Below, piece after piece: positions 14,945 through 22,271 of a stretch of DNA of 37,628 nt (positions within the stretch are counted from its first letter, which is position 1; each line of letters starts with the position of its first letter). The DNA comes from Anoxybacillus sp. J5B_2022. GTDB taxonomy: Bacteria > Bacillota > Bacilli > Bacillales > Anoxybacillaceae. The DNA lies in contig NZ_JAPSMC010000026.1 in NCBI RefSeq assembly GCF_026847645.1, forward strand, positions 1 to 37,628, written 5' to 3'. The notes under the pieces were generated by a model. It worked only from the letters and a program-made list of their open reading frames with translations, searched no databases and had not been told where the DNA came from. The position numbers were made by a program, and so were the translations under genes.

Positions 14945-16298
14945 CACGATCATTCCTTTTCATTCCAGCGGGAAGCCGGTGATCAATATGTCGAAACGTC
15001 TGCTCAAGTAATTGTGTTAGTTCGTCAACTTGCGCACGTTCAATCGTCAGTGGTGGTGCGATGATAATCGCAGCTCCGTCTTTTCCGTTGCCTGCGGCGG
15101 ATGGATAGACGAGCAACCCATGTTGTTGCGCCGTGGTGACCACTAAATCAGTAAATGAAAGAGCACTTGGAACCATTTCTTTCGTATCCGCGGTCACAAA
15201 TTCGATACCGAGCAACAACCCTCTGCCGCGCACATCGCCAATCCAAGCAAACTCTTGCTGCAACCTTTTCAATTTCGTAAATAAGTACGTTCCCATGTCG
15301 TGCGCCCGCTGCACAAGGTGATGCTGCTCGATATATTGCAGCACGGCGAATGCTACGGCTGCGGAGAGTGGATTGGCGCTTAATGTATGCCCGCTCATAA
15401 TGACTCCTGAACCGTTGACAATTGGTTCCATAATTCGTTCACTTGCCAGCGTCGCCGCAATCGGTGTATACCCTGCTCCTAACCCTTTCCCGAGCACGAT
15501 AATGTCCGCTTGTACGTTCCAATGATCAAGCCCCATCATTTTTCCTGTTCGACCAAGTCCGGTCATCACTTCGTCGGCGATGAACAAAATGTCATGCCGA
15601 CGACAAATGTCATAAATGCGTTCGTAGTAGCCGTCCGGTGGTGTAATCGCTGCCCCCGCAGCACCAATAATTGGTTCTGCGATAAACGCTGCGATATGCT
15701 CAGTGCCAATGCGGACAATCGCCGCTTCTAACTCGTCAGCGCAGCGCCATTGGCAAGCTGGGTGCGTTAATCCGTACGGGCAACGAAAGCAATACGGCGG
15801 CGAAACGGTCGGAAAATCTTCAAGCAATGGAACGAACTGCGCGCGCCGAACCGGATGGCCGGACAAAGAGAGCGCTCCGAGCGTAATGCCATGGTAGCTC
15901 AACCAGCGCGATAAAATTTTATTTTTTCCTTTTCGACCTTGTTCTTGCCAATATTGAATGGCGATTTTCATCGCTGTTTCTGTTGCTTCCGAGCCGCTGT
16001 TGACAAGAAACGTCCAATAAGTTGTACCGCGGCCGATCTGCTTGCTTAATGTTTCCGCTAGCTTTTCCGCTGCTTCGCTTGTAAATTGGGAACGATAAAC
16101 GAACGCTACTTGTGCGGCTTGCTTGTTCATCGCTTCGATCACTTCTTGCACACCATGGCCGAGATTAGCCGTAACCGCGCCGGAGCAGCCATCGACATAT
16201 TTCTTTCCGGTTGTATCATATACGTATATTCCTTTAGCGGATTGCACTGTTGGGTACGTACGGTGGAGATGAGGTTTAATAAGATAGGTAGGCCCCAT
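14934..16298 (-). CDS. yodT: Class III aminotransferase YodT
   Basis: A PLP-dependent omega-amino-acid type aminotransferase, 454 residues, normal for class III. Seen in order: GCSGAVTANLGHG, NSGSEATETAMKIA (PLP phosphate binding), IADEVMTGLGRTG (Asp to the pyridine N) and the Schiff-base Lys in LGKGLGAGYTPIAA (about 269), then SGHTLSANPLSAAVA. A Cys-rich insert (CFRCPYGLTHPACQWRC, about 168-184) is seen in this subgroup and may bind a metal. It is the first gene of the operon; AAAGGGGGG seven bases before the ATG is a strong ribosome site. It probably deaminates an acetyl-beta-lysine or beta-amino acid intermediate, judging by context. Confidence 0.93.
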   Translation of the reverse strand: MGPTYLIKPHLHRTYPTVQSAKGIYVYDTTGKKYVDGCSGAVTANLGHGVQEVIEAMNKQAAQVAFVYRSQFTSEAAEKLAETLSKQIGRGTTYWTFLVNSGSEATETAMKIAIQYWQEQGRKGKNKILSRWLSYHGITLGALSLSGHPVRRAQFVPLLEDFPTVSPPYCFRCPYGLTHPACQWRCADELEAAIVRIGTEHIAAFIAEPIIGAAGAAITPPDGYYERIYDICRRHDILFIADEVMTGLGRTGKMMGLDHWNVQADIIVLGKGLGAGYTPIAATLASERIMEPIVNGSGVIMSGHTLSANPLSAAVAFAVLQYIEQHHLVQRAHDMGTYLFTKLKRLQQEFAWIGDVRGRGLLLGIEFVTADTKEMVPSALSFTDLVVTTAQQHGLLVYPSAAGNGKDGAAIIIAPPLTIERAQVDELTQLLEQTFRHIDHRLPAGMKRNDRDDS

Positions 16299-16332
16299 TT
16301 GTTGCTCCCCCCTTTTCTTTCCCTGTATTGAG

Positions 16333-16361
16333 ATAGTATGCGGGAAAAAACTTTTTCATGA
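16333..16361 (-). promoter_or_regulatory. Candidate SigE promoter of yodT-S-R-Q-P-kamA
   Basis: On the minus strand TCATGAA, exactly 14 bases, CATACTAT. The -10 is close to the SigE consensus (CATACAnT) and the -35 is a fair match to KMATATW. The predicted start is about 25 bases before the yodT ATG. I recall the B. subtilis operon being in the SigE regulon. Confidence 0.65.
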
Positions 16362-16380
16362 AAATAAGCGGTGTTCTGAA

Positions 16381-16415
16381 AAATAAAAAAACTGCCTCCG
16401 TGTTGGAAGCAGTTT
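16381..16415 (-). terminator. Terminator of bioB
   Basis: Stem AAACTGC/GCAGTTT extended by TCC/GGA after one mismatch, 5-nt loop, then a minus-strand T run (TTTTTTTATTT). It starts within 10 bases of the bioB stop. Confidence 0.85.
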
Positions 16416-16421
16416 CATTGT

Positions 16422-17414
16422 TTAGCAGACAGGTTGAGCATGCGCAAAATCAATTTCAAACCCAAGGTCTTCGAGCATTTGGAAGTCTTTCGATTTTTCT
16501 TGACCGGCAGTCGTTAAATAATCGCCCACGAAAATCGAGTTGGCCGCATATAATCCGAGCGGCTGCAGCGAGCGCAAATTCACTTCGCGTCCGCCGGAAA
16601 TGCGAATTTCTTTTGTCGGGTTGATGTAACGGAACAATGCCAATACTTTTAGACAGTACCGCGGGTCCAGTTCATTTGTGCCCGCAAGCGGCGTGCCGTC
16701 GATCGCATGCAAAAAGTTAACAGGAATGGAATCAGCATCAAGCACTTTTAAACTACGCGCCATATTAATAACATCTTGCTTCGTTTCTCTCATGCCGATA
16801 ATGACTCCCGAACATGGGGACATGCCAGCTTGTTTCACCGTTTCAACCGTCTGGACGCGATCATCGTATGTATGCGATGTCGTAATGTTCGGATGGTGTT
16901 CTTTCGACGTATTAATGTTATGATTGTAGCGGTCAACGCCAGCTTCTTTTAAGCGAGCTGCTTGTTCCGGTTTTAAAATGCCTAAGCAAGCGCATACTTT
17001 TAATCCGAATCGTTCTTTAATTTCTTGGACCGCAGAAACAACCGTATCGATTTCTTTTTCGCTCGGACCGCGTCCGCTAGCGACAATACAGTATGTGCCG
17101 ATTTGTTGGCGGTACGCTTCTTCTGCCCCGCGAATAAGCGTTTCTTTATCCACCATTTTGTACGTGTTGACCGGTGCAGTAGAAATCGACGACTGCGAAC
17201 AGTAGCCACAGTTTTCCGGACATAGCCCTGATTTTGCGTTAATGATCATATTTAACTTCACTTTGTTGCCGTAATATGTCCGACGAATGGTATACGCACC
17301 TTGCATTAATAAAAGTAGTTCGTCGTCTGGGCAGTCTAAAATTGCTTCGGCTTCCTTATCCGTGATTTCTCCTCCCGCTAACACACGGTCGGCTAATGCT
17401 AACCAATCTGGCAT
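16422..17414 (-). CDS. bioB: Biotin synthase
   Basis: Radical SAM enzyme that inserts sulfur into dethiobiotin in the last step of biotin synthesis. Radical SAM cluster CPENCGYC (Cys 65, 69, 72). The [2Fe-2S] cluster ligands include the Cys in YCIVASGRG and KVCACLGIL and the Arg in KEIRISGGREVNLR. YNHNINTSKEHHPNITTSHT, GMRETKQDVINMARSL and FVGDYLTTAGQ are typical. The start MPDWLALADRVL aligns with the B. subtilis protein; GGGGGAG lies seven bases upstream. No other bio gene is adjacent, so it is monocistronic here, with its own operator and terminator; dethiobiotin would come from genes elsewhere or from uptake. Confidence 0.96.
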   Translation of the reverse strand: MPDWLALADRVLAGGEITDKEAEAILDCPDDELLLLMQGAYTIRRTYYGNKVKLNMIINAKSGLCPENCGYCSQSSISTAPVNTYKMVDKETLIRGAEEAYRQQIGTYCIVASGRGPSEKEIDTVVSAVQEIKERFGLKVCACLGILKPEQAARLKEAGVDRYNHNINTSKEHHPNITTSHTYDDRVQTVETVKQAGMSPCSGVIIGMRETKQDVINMARSLKVLDADSIPVNFLHAIDGTPLAGTNELDPRYCLKVLALFRYINPTKEIRISGGREVNLRSLQPLGLYAANSIFVGDYLTTAGQEKSKDFQMLEDLGFEIDFAHAQPVC

Positions 17415-17497
17415 CATGCCTCTCCCCCTCGTGATCAACATACTTTTTCATCACTTTCGTCCTTCGACTCCCCGTCTCCGCACGTGTGATTACATTT

Positions 17498-17527
17498 ATC
17501 GTATGGTAATGAATATTGAATTGTCAA
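17498..17527 (-). promoter_or_regulatory. SigA promoter of bioB
   Basis: On the minus strand a perfect -35 TTGACA, 18 bases, TACGAT (4 of 6). The -35 lies inside the right half of the BirA-type operator, so repressor binding would occlude it. Confidence 0.6.
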
Positions 17528-17551
17528 CCTTTTTTAAAAACAAGTTTACTA
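17521..17551 (-). promoter_or_regulatory. BirA-type biotin operator
   Basis: TTGTCAAC, 15 bases, GTTTACTA on the plus strand: an inverted repeat with the arm sequence and spacing of the BirA operator consensus (TTGTAAAC-N15/16-GTTTACAA), one mismatch per arm. It overlaps the bioB -35. BirA loaded with biotinyl-AMP would repress bioB. Confidence 0.7.
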
Positions 17552-17558
17552 TAATGAT

Positions 17559-17798
17559 TAAGAAAAGCGCAAAGCGCCCGCCTATCGGCGAAGATCGCAC
17601 AAGCCCCACCGAGGAGGCTCAGCCCAAGCAAAGCTTGGGCTTGCGTGGGATATTTCAAAGAAGTGAATTCAGCGTGTCGCCGCCGAAAGAAGGGGCGGAG
17701 CGACTCGAGCCGATGGCGCTTGGAGCTAGACAGCTCCCCCTTTATGAAGATTATGACCGTGGTAGACCCAAAACCTTTCTAACAGGAATGCTTTCTTA
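17559..17798. repeat. Interspersed structured repeat, copy A2 (longer copy)
   Basis: A 240-base element related to copy A1 at 8034-8187. From TAAGAAAAGCGC to GAGGAGGCT the two are almost identical. A2 then carries about 55 extra bases containing the hairpin AGCCCAAGC-AAA-GCTTGGGCT. Both resume with TGTCGCCGCCGAAAGAAGGG and run to GGAGCTAGACAGCTCC, and share ACCGTGGTAG and the right end ATGCTTTCTTATCTTT. No coding potential. It fills most of the gap between bioB and the oxidoreductase gene, together with the bioB control region. Confidence 0.85.
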
Positions 17799-17804
17799 TC
17801 TTTT

Positions 17805-17833
17805 AAAAAAGGATGAGAGCGCCTCATCCTTTT
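17805..17833 (-). terminator. Terminator of the FAD-dependent oxidoreductase gene
   Basis: An 11-bp stem (AAAAGGATGAG/CTCATCCTTTT) with a 5-nt loop and a short minus-strand T run, directly after the stop. Confidence 0.85.
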
Positions 17834-19271
17834 ATTTCATGAGCTTTTCCACGATATCCCGGGCGATCCAGATGCCGCATGCACTTGCTTGCGCCAAGCC
17901 GCGCGTAATACCGGCGCCATCGCCGCCTACATACAATCCGGAAATTTCTGTTTCAAACCGGTCGTTTAGTTTCGGACGGGCGGAATAAAATTTGGCCTCC
18001 ACTCCGTAAAACAACGTATGTTCAGAAGCAAGCCCTGGTGTGACGTAGTTTAATGCTTCCGTCATTTCAATTAAACTTTTCATCGTGTTATACGGAAGCA
18101 CGAGTCCTAAGTCACCTAGAACCGCTTCTTTTAATGTCGGTTCAATAAATCCTTCTTTCATGCGTTTTTCCGTCGAACGTCTTCCTTTTAAAATGTCACC
18201 ATATTTTTGCACAATAATGCCGCCGTTAGATAGCGCATTAGCCAACCGCGAAATTTCGTGCGCATATTCGTTCGGCTTATCGAACGGATCAGAAAATTTA
18301 TGCGATACTAATAGCGCAAAGTTCGTATTGTTGCTGCCAAGCTTCGGATCTTTGTACGCGTGGCCGTTCGCTAACATAATACCGGAATGGTTTTCGACAA
18401 CGACATGTCCGGACGGATTGCTACAAAACGTCCGCACTTGTGTACCGACCGACGTGTTAAAAATAAATTTCCCTTCATATAAATGTTCATTAATTTCTTC
18501 CATCACGATGTTCGATGTTTCCACGCGCACGCCGATATCAACTTGGTTATTGATCATGCGAAGGCGTCGCTTTTTTAATAGCTTCGAAAGCCATGCCGAT
18601 CCGTCGCGCCCTGGAGCAATCACCACTTTTTCTGCCGTTATGACATCGCCGTTTTTTAACACGATTCCTTTGACGACATGAGTATTGCCTTGTTTTTCGG
18701 TAAGCACGTCTTCGACTTCCGCTTGAAACGCCATATCAATATGTTCGCGCAAATATTCGTAAATGCTTTTTAAAATTTCTAAGTTTTGTTCCGTTCCTAA
18801 ATGCCGAACGTTCGCCCGCAACAGCTTCAATCCTGCCGCATAGGCTCGCCGCTCAATTTCTTTCACTTTTTCCGTCGTCGGATCGGTGATCGATTCCGTT
18901 GCCCCATGTTTTAAGTTAATCGCATCGACGTAACGAATGAGTTCAAGCACAGTGGATGCGGGCAAATAATCGGTCATCCACCCACCAAATTCGCTTGTAA
19001 TGTTAAATTTCCCGTCGGAATACGCTCCGGCGCCGCCGAATCCATTCGTAATCGAACAAGCTGGCACGCAGCCGGCATATTCTTTTTTGCCCGCAGGAGG
19101 CGGACATTTTTCAATCTTTTTTTGCAAAATAGGACAGTGGCGTTTATAAATATCATGGCCTTTATCAATGAGAAGGACGTTCGCTCCCTTAAGCTTTAAC
19201 GTTAATTCGTAACAAGTAAAAATTCCTGCCGGCCCTGCCCCGACAACAATGACATCATAATGTGATTTCAT
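17832..19271 (-). CDS. FAD-dependent dehydrogenase (COG2509-like)
   Basis: A 479-residue flavoprotein. The N terminus is a dinucleotide-binding fold (YDVIVVGAGPAGIFTCYEL) followed by IDKGHDIYKRHCPI. The family has a Cys-containing region, here KIEKCPPP...YAGCVPACS, then GFGGAGAYSDGKFN. Near the C terminus GLYVGGDGAGITRGLAQAS is the second FAD contact. I recall such proteins annotated as uncharacterised NAD(P)/FAD-dependent oxidoreductases related to geranylgeranyl-reductase-like or thiazole-synthesis folds; the substrate is unknown. The start at 19271 lies eight bases after GGAGG; a GTG six codons upstream precedes that site. It stands alone, with its own terminator, next to the repeat copy A2. 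Confidence 0.85.
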   Translation of the reverse strand: MKSHYDVIVVGAGPAGIFTCYELTLKLKGANVLLIDKGHDIYKRHCPILQKKIEKCPPPAGKKEYAGCVPACSITNGFGGAGAYSDGKFNITSEFGGWMTDYLPASTVLELIRYVDAINLKHGATESITDPTTEKVKEIERRAYAAGLKLLRANVRHLGTEQNLEILKSIYEYLREHIDMAFQAEVEDVLTEKQGNTHVVKGIVLKNGDVITAEKVVIAPGRDGSAWLSKLLKKRRLRMINNQVDIGVRVETSNIVMEEINEHLYEGKFIFNTSVGTQVRTFCSNPSGHVVVENHSGIMLANGHAYKDPKLGSNNTNFALLVSHKFSDPFDKPNEYAHEISRLANALSNGGIIVQKYGDILKGRRSTEKRMKEGFIEPTLKEAVLGDLGLVLPYNTMKSLIEMTEALNYVTPGLASEHTLFYGVEAKFYSARPKLNDRFETEISGLYVGGDGAGITRGLAQASACGIWIARDIVEKLMK

Positions 19272-19455
19272 TATAAAAGCCTCCAACACATCATTTTTTC
19301 CATTTGTAACTATAACAGGGATCGGCTATGACGTCAACTACAAAAACGAACTTTCTTATTAATTTTATTTGTTAACGTTCGTTTTTTATTAAACTTGTAT
19401 TTTAAAGTCAAACTTGATAAGGTGATAGGAGACAAAACAGAAAGGTCGTGAGAAC

Positions 19456-20046
19456 ATGAAGTTTTTAGTTAAAAATTTTATCAATGGCGTACTGACGATC
19501 GTGCCGATTATTTTAGCCATATACGTGCTGGTGAAAGTATTCACCTTTTTTGACGGATTACTAGGGAAGTATGTTAAACCGTATCTTAACGATGCCTACA
19601 TACCAGGAATCGGCATTTTATGCACGATCGCCTTAATTACCGTTCTCGGCTGGATGTCGACGCAATATATTAGCGGCCGTATCATCAAACTGATCGAACG
19701 TCTGTTAGAAAGCATCCCGTTCATTAAAACCGTTTATTCGGTTTTAAAAGATACGATTGCTTCGTTTGTTGGGGAAAAGCGGTCATTTGCAAAAGTGGTG
19801 CTTGTCGAATGGCCACATACTGAAATGAAGTGCATCGGTTTTATTACATCCGAAGAAGTCGACACGCTTTTTCATCCTTTAAAGGACTATGTAGCGGTGT
19901 ATATTCCGCAAACGTTTCAAATGGCTGGAGTAACCGTATTAGTGCCGAAAACAAAAATTGAGGTGATCGACGTGAAACCGGAAGAGGCGATGAAATTCGT
20001 GCTGTCTGGAGGGATGGCTTCAGCGAAAGGCAAAGGGCTCTCCTAA
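19456..20046 (+). CDS. DUF502 family membrane protein
   Basis: A 196-residue protein with two membrane helices near the N terminus (about 8-28, FINGVLTIVPIILAIYVLVK; about 50-70, GIGILCTIALITVLGWM). A soluble domain follows with the DUF502 hallmarks LLESIPFIKTVYSVLKDT, FAKVVLVEWP and VYIPQTFQMAGVTVLVPK. Function unknown. AGAAAGG lies 10 bases before the ATG, a slightly long spacing. It converges on corA and ends in a hairpin. Confidence 0.9.
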   Translation: MKFLVKNFINGVLTIVPIILAIYVLVKVFTFFDGLLGKYVKPYLNDAYIPGIGILCTIALITVLGWMSTQYISGRIIKLIERLLESIPFIKTVYSVLKDTIASFVGEKRSFAKVVLVEWPHTEMKCIGFITSEEVDTLFHPLKDYVAVYIPQTFQMAGVTVLVPKTKIEVIDVKPEEAMKFVLSGGMASAKGKGLS

Positions 20047-20069
20047 TAAGAAGGAAAGCCCTTTGTTTA
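20031..20069 (+). terminator. Terminator of the DUF502 gene
   Basis: Stem CAAAGGGCT/AGCCCTTTG (9 bp) with a 17-nt loop, followed by TTT. The left arm is the last codons of the gene; the long loop lowers confidence. Confidence 0.55.
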
Positions 20070-21005
20070 AAAATAGCGTTTTTTCCAAAACACAAACGCC
20101 GTAATGCTTGAAAGTAGCGCTGCAATAAGCATTGCCACCATAAACGCATACGGAGAGTGTTGGTACGGAATCGGTACGTTCATTCCGTAAAAACTTGCAA
20201 CCATTGTTGGCAGCGAAATGACTATCGTAATGGCCGTTAAAAATTTCATGACAATATTTAAGTTATTGGAAATAACGGAAGCAAAGGCGTCCATCATACC
20301 GCTTAAAATGCTGCTGTATACTTCGGCCATTTCAATCGCCTGCTTGTTTTCAATGATCACATCTTCAAGCAGTTCTTGATCGTCATCATACATCCGTAAA
20401 TAATTAAGGCGCATTAACCGCTCCATGACAATGTTGTTCGCTTTTAGCGATGTCATAAAGTACACTAAGCTTTTTTCCATGCTGAGCAACGAAAACAATT
20501 CCTGATTTTTCATGGATTGATGCAGTTCTTTTTCAATTTCGCTCGTCCGGCGATTAATTTGTTTTAAATAGCGCAAATAATACGTCGAGATCATATAAAG
20601 CATTTGCAACGCAAACCGCGTTTTCATAAACGTATAGAAATTTTTGATTTTATTGTTCGCAAACTCTTGGAAAATCGGATTTTCTTGCAAGCAAACCGTA
20701 ATAAAACATGTGTTCGTAATGATCATCCCAATCGGAATCGTTTCGTAAATCGGCCCGTCGACTTCATCATGCGTAATGATTGGAATATCGACGATAATGA
20801 GTACATGGTTGTCTTCTTTTTCCACACGCGAACGTTCTTCGTCGTCGAGCGCATCTTTAATCGAATCGATCGGAATGTCTAAATGATTGGCAATATAGCG
20901 AATTTCTTCTTCCGTCGGCGCGATTAAATTAATCCAGCAGCCATTTTTCAATTCGTGAATTTCTTCAATTTTTCCATTAGCATTGGACAAATACATTTTC
21001 ATCAT
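20067..21005 (-). CDS. CorA-family Mg2+/divalent cation transporter
   Basis: A complete CorA protein of about 313 residues. The cytoplasmic funnel domain is charged and helical; the two C-terminal membrane helices follow, the first ending in the invariant selectivity motif in SFYGMNVPIPYQ. The last residues (FWKKRYF) form the basic cytoplasmic tail. It forms pentamers that import Mg2+. Start taken at ATG 21005, about 10 bases after AAAGGAGG; a GTG two codons upstream is only four bases from that site, and an ATG one codon on is also possible. B. subtilis YqxL is the nearest relative I can name. Upstream lie a 44-codon ORF and a long hairpin that may control it. Confidence 0.92.
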   Translation of the reverse strand: MMKMYLSNANGKIEEIHELKNGCWINLIAPTEEEIRYIANHLDIPIDSIKDALDDEERSRVEKEDNHVLIIVDIPIITHDEVDGPIYETIPIGMIITNTCFITVCLQENPIFQEFANNKIKNFYTFMKTRFALQMLYMISTYYLRYLKQINRRTSEIEKELHQSMKNQELFSLLSMEKSLVYFMTSLKANNIVMERLMRLNYLRMYDDDQELLEDVIIENKQAIEMAEVYSSILSGMMDAFASVISNNLNIVMKFLTAITIVISLPTMVASFYGMNVPIPYQHSPYAFMVAMLIAALLSSITAFVFWKKRYF

Positions 21006-21025
21006 AAGCACACTTCCTCCTTTTT

Positions 21026-21160
21026 CTAAGCGAGGAAGGTTGCTATCTCCTCTTTTCGAATGGAGCTCGTTTTCGAGAGTAGCTCGTTCATTCGAAAAGA
21101 AAAAAGCAATACTTCCCCGCTGTATTCCGGTTCAGGTTCGTTTGAACTTCGACTACTCAT
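21026..21160 (-). CDS. Possible leader ORF of corA, 44 aa
   Basis: ATG at 21160, about 11 bases after AAGGGGTGA, opens MSSRSSNEPEPEYSGEVLLF, followed by SFRMNELLSKTSSIRKEE and IATFLA. It ends about 20 bases before the corA start, just ahead of the corA ribosome site. The second half of the frame is the arm sequence of a long hairpin, so it may be an accident of structured RNA. No family recognised. Confidence 0.3.
   Translation of the reverse strand: MSSRSSNEPEPEYSGEVLLFSFRMNELLSKTSSIRKEEIATFLA
21034..21116 (-). promoter_or_regulatory. Long imperfect hairpin in the corA leader
   Basis: Outer arms GGAAG-TTGC/GCAA-CTTCC, a perfect 12-bp middle stem (TCTTTTCGAATG and its complement) and an inner GAGCT/AGCTC pair around the apical loop. 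It lies immediately upstream of the corA ribosome site on the transcribed strand. There is no T tract, so it is not a terminator. It does not match the M-box Mg2+ riboswitch consensus. Confidence 0.5.
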
Positions 21161-21255
21161 ATGCGAAAACGTCACCCCTTCATAAAAAATTTATGTCCTT
21201 ATTAATAATAGCGTTGAAACGACTATTTGTATAGTAATTTTTTCAATTTGCAATG

Positions 21256-21280
21256 GAAAAAGCAGCCGGTTTTAGCTGCT
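21256..21280 (-). terminator. Terminator of the 44-aa gene
   Basis: Stem AGCAGC/GCTGCT with an 8-nt loop and a minus-strand T run, directly after the stop. Confidence 0.75.
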
Positions 21281-21415
21281 TTATTCGCTCGACGGTGTTG
21301 TGTTAAAAAACTCTTTCGTTTCTTTTTTGCTGTCGGAATGTTTTTTTGGTGAACGTTTTCCCATAACGCCATCGGATTCATAGCTTAAAGGAAAAAGCAG
21401 GGATTTTTTATCCAT
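21281..21415 (-). CDS. Small basic protein, 44 aa, unknown function
   Basis: AAAGGAG about eight bases before the ATG opens MDKKSLLFPLSYESDGVMGK, then RSPKKHSDSKKETKEFF and NTTPSSE. It is hydrophilic, with no membrane helix. A good ribosome site and an immediate terminator make it a complete short unit. No family recognised; composition is like that of small spore-associated proteins. Confidence 0.65.
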   Translation of the reverse strand: MDKKSLLFPLSYESDGVMGKRSPKKHSDSKKETKEFFNTTPSSE

Positions 21416-21502
21416 CTGTGCATCTCCTTTCATGATTGGCTATGTTTACTTTATGTAATTACCGATAGATTTAGTCAACGTCACGAAATGTTTAGACTTT
21501 TT

Positions 21503-21532
21503 TTGGTCGACTACGTTTGGATAGTTTATAAT
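21503..21532 (+). promoter_or_regulatory. SigA promoter of yneR
   Basis: TTGGTC, 18 bases, a perfect -10 TATAAT. The predicted start is only a few bases before the AGGAGG of yneR. Confidence 0.55.
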
Positions 21533-21554
21533 AAAGGTATAGGAGGTTTTGACG

Positions 21555-21842
21555 ATGGAAATTGTGATCAAACCAAAAGCGTTCGAATGGTATAAAGAAG
21601 AGTTGAATTTACGTCAAGGCGATTTTGTCCGCTTTTTCCCTCGTTATGGCGGATGCAGCACCGTGCAAACAGGTTTTTCGCTCGGCATTGATAAAGAAGC
21701 GCCTTTTGATCCGAAAGCAGAAACGACGATAGGCGGGGTGACATTTTTTATTGAAGACCGTGATGTGTGGTATCTTGATGGGAATAATTTAGTGGTTGAT
21801 TTTAATGAACAAACGGATGAACCGGTATTTTATATCCAATAA
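21555..21842 (+). CDS. yneR: HesB-like protein YneR
   Basis: A 95-residue protein of the HesB/IscA-like fold, opening MEIVIKPKAFEWYKEELNL and containing FVRFFPRYGGCSTVQTGFSL and a C-terminal FNEQTDEPVFYIQ. A-type Fe-S carriers use three Cys including a C-terminal CGC; here only one Cys is visible, so it is a HesB relative rather than a standard Fe-S carrier. Its length equals B. subtilis YneR. The start follows AGGAGG by eight bases; a TTG two codons earlier is too close. Confidence 0.9.
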   Translation: MEIVIKPKAFEWYKEELNLRQGDFVRFFPRYGGCSTVQTGFSLGIDKEAPFDPKAETTIGGVTFFIEDRDVWYLDGNNLVVDFNEQTDEPVFYIQ

Positions 21843-21872
21843 AAAAGCTAGCTTATTCAGGCTAGCTTTTTT
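21841..21872. terminator. Bidirectional terminator between yneR and the thioesterase gene
   Basis: AAAAAAGCTAGC, 8-nt loop, GCTAGCTTTTTT: a perfect 12-bp stem with T runs on both strands. The yneR stop and the thioesterase stop both lie in it. Confidence 0.92.
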
Positions 21873-22257
21873 TGATGACGGCGATGGTACAGCGGGAAAC
21901 GCAGACGAGGCGCTGTTGTTCATCGGTAATTTTAATGTCCCAAACCATCGTCGTTTTTCCGCGGTGTAAAACCGTTCCTGTTGCAGTGACTGTCCCGCTG
22001 CGGACCGCGCGAATATGGTTAGCGTTAATTTCTAGGCCGACAACGCCTTCCGTTTCATGATCAACAAGCGCGTACGCCCCGATGCTCGCAACCGTTTCTG
22101 CTAGTGCAACCGACGCTCCTCCATGAAGCAGGCCGAACGGCTGGTGGGTGCGATGGTCGACCGGCATAGTTGCCACGACATGCCCTTGCCCGAGTTCAAT
22201 AATTTCAATGCCGAGCGTTTCGATTAAGGTTCCTTTTCTCATTTCCTTTGCGTCCAT
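21862..22257 (-). CDS. Hotdog-fold acyl-CoA thioesterase (PaaI/YuxO type)
   Basis: A 131-residue PaaI-like hotdog thioesterase. The family signature is HQPFGLLHGGASVALAETVA, where the Gly-Gly and Glu belong to the active-site helix. It closely resembles YuxO/ComA2-type proteins; some of these act as DHNA-CoA hydrolases in menaquinone synthesis. The real acyl-CoA is not evident here. GAGGAAGG before the ATG is the ribosome site. It lies 14 bases after yneQ and shares a terminator with yneR. In B. subtilis the yneP-yneQ-yneR run has no second hotdog gene, so this is an addition. Confidence 0.85.
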   Translation of the reverse strand: MDAKEMRKGTLIETLGIEIIELGQGHVVATMPVDHRTHQPFGLLHGGASVALAETVASIGAYALVDHETEGVVGLEINANHIRAVRSGTVTATGTVLHRGKTTMVWDIKITDEQQRLVCVSRCTIAVIKKS

Positions 22258-22271
22258 CTTTTCCTTCCTCT

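Noticed and set aside
17287-17988. A 233-codon plus-strand frame across the bioB start, repeat A2 and the oxidoreductase end
   Set aside because: It is antisense to two clear genes, passes through the repeat, and reads as low-quality protein.
21012-21240. M-box Mg2+ riboswitch upstream of corA
   Set aside because: None of the conserved M-box segments (such as AGGTGAGGCTCC) is present.
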